Positions 5,457-6,918 of a stretch of DNA of 6,918 nucleotides are shown piece after piece. A model generated the notes under the pieces. That model was not told where the DNA came from and searched no databases. It worked only from the letters and a program-made list of their open reading frames with translations. Within the stretch, counting starts at the first letter, position 1. The number at the start of each line of letters is the position of its first letter. This stretch comes from an uncultured Lachnospiraceae bacterium (GTDB taxonomy: Bacteria; Bacillota; Clostridia; Lachnospirales; Lachnospiraceae): contig CAUCOL010000098.1 in the NCBI GenBank assembly GCA_958444395.1, positions 1 to 6,918 of the forward strand, given 5' to 3'. The position numbers were made by a program, and so were the translations under genes.

Positions 5457-6431
5457 TTACAGTCTTTCGAAAGTTACAAAAATCCCCATTAAATCCTTCG
5501 TCTGTTCCAGCTCCTTTTTCAAAGCCTTGTCACTGCAGCTGCCTGCTGCTTCTTCATATGTCATCGCCTGAAGCTTCACCGCAACCCTAGCTGTTTCGGT
5601 TTTTGGCGCAGTATCCCCCTGATAGGTAATCTTACAGGTTACCTGTGGACTGTCCATTACTTCATTTTTGACACTTGCTTCTGTAACGACCTCCTCATCC
5701 GTAATGCCTGTGCTGCAATTATCCCACAGCTGTTTATAAAGCTCTTGGGACAATTTCTTCTCATCACAGATTGCTACTTCAACATCCTTTCTGTCCTGAT
5801 CTTTTGCGGAGATGGTAAAGGATTTATAATATTTCACATCCTTTTTGTCTGCTCCCTCCGGTTCAATCTCAACGTCCACACTGCTGCTGACCTGCTCCGG
5901 TTTTTCACACTCCTCACCTTTGATCACATAAGGCTTGTTCTTTGGCTGCAGAATACGGAAACAGCCTTTATTCACCGTATAGGTAATGGTATCCATATTC
6001 TCCCCCTCACATACCAACGGCAGATTGATCATATAACTGATCTCTTGGTCATTATCCGAACCGCTCCAGGCTTCTCCGGTAGTTCCCCCCGAATAAATAG
6101 CAGCCTGTGTCTCTCCCTTTTTCAGTTCCTTTACCTCGGCAGCCTTTACCCTCATGACAAAACCGCTTCCCGTATTCCGGGTCGGTCTGCCCGCAGCCAT
6201 ATCCGTTTTATGGGACAGTCCTGTATTCGATAATATCTGATCCGGCAGATTTCCAAAGCCAATCCCCGCCACTAATGCCACACATGCCACCAAAGCAACA
6301 GCCGGTCTTACATAATTTCTCTTTTTCTTCATATAATGTTCCCCCTTTCCAAATCTTACTTGAATCTCATCATCTTTTACCTCCGGAGCAAGGGATTGCT
6401 GCAAAATCCAGTCTAAATTTTTATCATTCAT
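5457..6431 (-). CDS. Probable anti-sigma factor, one-pass membrane protein with Cys-rich outer domain
   Basis: This is 324 residues. A short acidic cytoplasmic part (1-34, MNDKNLDWILQQSLAPEVKD) is followed by a basic stop (KKKRNY) and one membrane helix at about 41-60 (AVALVACVALVAGIGFG), then about 260 residues outside the cell. The outer part has seven cysteines (141, 157, 175, 222, 239, 266, 299) and no enzyme motif I recognise. The start 38 bases after the ECF sigma-factor stop, together with the topology, is typical of an anti-sigma factor that holds the sigma at the membrane until a signal arrives; that role is inferred from context and layout, not from a recognised zinc-finger or RsiV-type domain. 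An ATG at 6461 is also in frame, but GGAGG at 6437-6441, 5 bases before the ATG at 6431, is the better start. It could instead be another sigma-linked envelope sensor. Confidence 0.78.
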   Translation of the reverse strand: MNDKNLDWILQQSLAPEVKDDEIQVRFGKGEHYMKKKRNYVRPAVALVACVALVAGIGFGNLPDQILSNTGLSHKTDMAAGRPTRNTGSGFVMRVKAAEVKELKKGETQAAIYSGGTTGEAWSGSDNDQEISYMINLPLVCEGENMDTITYTVNKGCFRILQPKNKPYVIKGEECEKPEQVSSSVDVEIEPEGADKKDVKYYKSFTISAKDQDRKDVEVAICDEKKLSQELYKQLWDNCSTGITDEEVVTEASVKNEVMDSPQVTCKITYQGDTAPKTETARVAVKLQAMTYEEAAGSCSDKALKKELEQTKDLMGIFVTFERL

Positions 6432-6469
6432 ATTAACCTCCATTCCACAGACGCTTTGCATAGAACCTT

Positions 6470-6918
6470 CTACGAAACGTCAGGCATAATAACCGCCAGT
6501 TTCTTCTTCAGAATACTCTTTGCTTTGCGCATCCGGCTTTTTACGGTACTTTCCGGAATATGCAGGCATTCTGCGATTTCCTTAAACTTCAGTCCTGCAG
6601 AATAGTAAAGATAAACTACTGTGCGGTATTTTTGCGGTAACGCCTGCACCTGTCTTTGCACTATTTCTGTTACTTCTTTCTGCAGGATCTGCTGTTCTGG
6701 TTCCTCTGAGCTTTTTTCAGGCATGTGAAATCCATTTTCCACATGCTTTTCATAGCTTTCAAACGCCGCAATCCTGTGTCTCCATGCATACTTTCTCTTT
6801 TTGTTTTTCCATATAAGGATGGAAACGGATAACGCATAACTTTTCAGAGATTCCTGTTTATTTAGTTTGTCAACCTGTTCCCACAGCGTCAGCATTGTGT
6901 CCTGATAAAGATCGTCCC
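6470..6918 (-). CDS. ECF-type RNA polymerase sigma factor (start beyond the right edge)
   Basis: The 149 codons visible (first one incomplete) include the end of region 2 and all of region 4. The frame stays open to the window edge, and the residues before the first internal Met (6895) read DDLYQDT, the region 2 core that contacts RNA polymerase, so that Met is not the start. Region 4 occupies roughly the last 60 residues: ALPQKYRTVVYLYYSAGLKFKEIAE followed by the recognition helix in IPESTVKSRMRKAKSILKKKL. There is no sign of region 1 or 3, so this is a compact group 4 (extracytoplasmic function) sigma. It would direct transcription of an envelope or stress regulon, usually including its own operon. 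The stop TAG lies 38 bases before the membrane partner gene. Its promoter is outside the window. Confidence 0.95.
   Translation of the reverse strand, partial: DDLYQDTMLTLWEQVDKLNKQESLKSYALSVSILIWKNKKRKYAWRHRIAAFESYEKHVENGFHMPEKSSEEPEQQILQKEVTEIVQRQVQALPQKYRTVVYLYYSAGLKFKEIAECLHIPESTVKSRMRKAKSILKKKLAVIMPDVS

Noticed and set aside
5745..6233. Plus-strand open frame of 162 codons
   Set aside because: It is antisense to the probable anti-sigma gene, which has a ribosome binding site, membrane helix and operon context.

Overview
The window looks like chromosomal DNA from a gut-type Firmicute, most likely Lachnospiraceae or related Clostridia. The reasons are strong AGGAGG-type ribosome binding sites, sigma-A-type promoters, a secreted protein with a Lys-rich Ig-like domain, and a predicted AAA-ATPase/PD-(D/E)XK gene of a family abundant in that group. 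The assignment is inferred from family content, not from a marker gene. Every convincing gene is on the minus strand, so transcription runs from the right edge to the left edge.

In the order of transcription: (1) 6918-6470, an ECF-type sigma factor whose start lies beyond the right edge. (2) 6431-5457, a one-pass membrane protein that is probably its anti-sigma partner, closed by a terminator at 5391-5430. (3) A near-consensus promoter at 5299-5327, overlapped and preceded by helically phased GGAAATT repeats, drives a gene that fuses an N-terminal helix-turn-helix, a predicted AAA-ATPase and a C-terminal PD-(D/E)XK nuclease. The nuclease part is in the -1 frame because of a one-base frameshift at about 3686-3692, which sits in a U UUG GGA heptamer. 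(4) Only 28 bases later, 3361-1736 encodes a secreted protein with a Big2-like domain, a Pro/Thr linker, a CAP-associated domain and a CAP (SCP/YkwD-like) domain, followed by a small hairpin with a T run. (5) A promoter at 1664-1692, then a terminator-like hairpin at 1601-1645 in the leader, precede an amino-acid-type ABC substrate-binding lipoprotein (1540-599). (6) A gap of about 480 bases holding a strong terminator hairpin (273-321) separates it from the start of the matching ABC ATPase (114-1), which runs off the left edge.

Functionally there are three modules: a sigma/anti-sigma envelope-signalling pair, a DNA-binding ATPase/nuclease followed by a cell-surface CAP protein, and an amino-acid uptake system whose binding protein appears to be expressed separately from its membrane components. 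I saw no tRNA, rRNA, CRISPR array, insertion sequence or known riboswitch. The most unusual points are the frameshift that detaches the nuclease from its ATPase, the phased repeats over that gene's promoter, and the attenuator-like hairpin just downstream of the binding-protein promoter.
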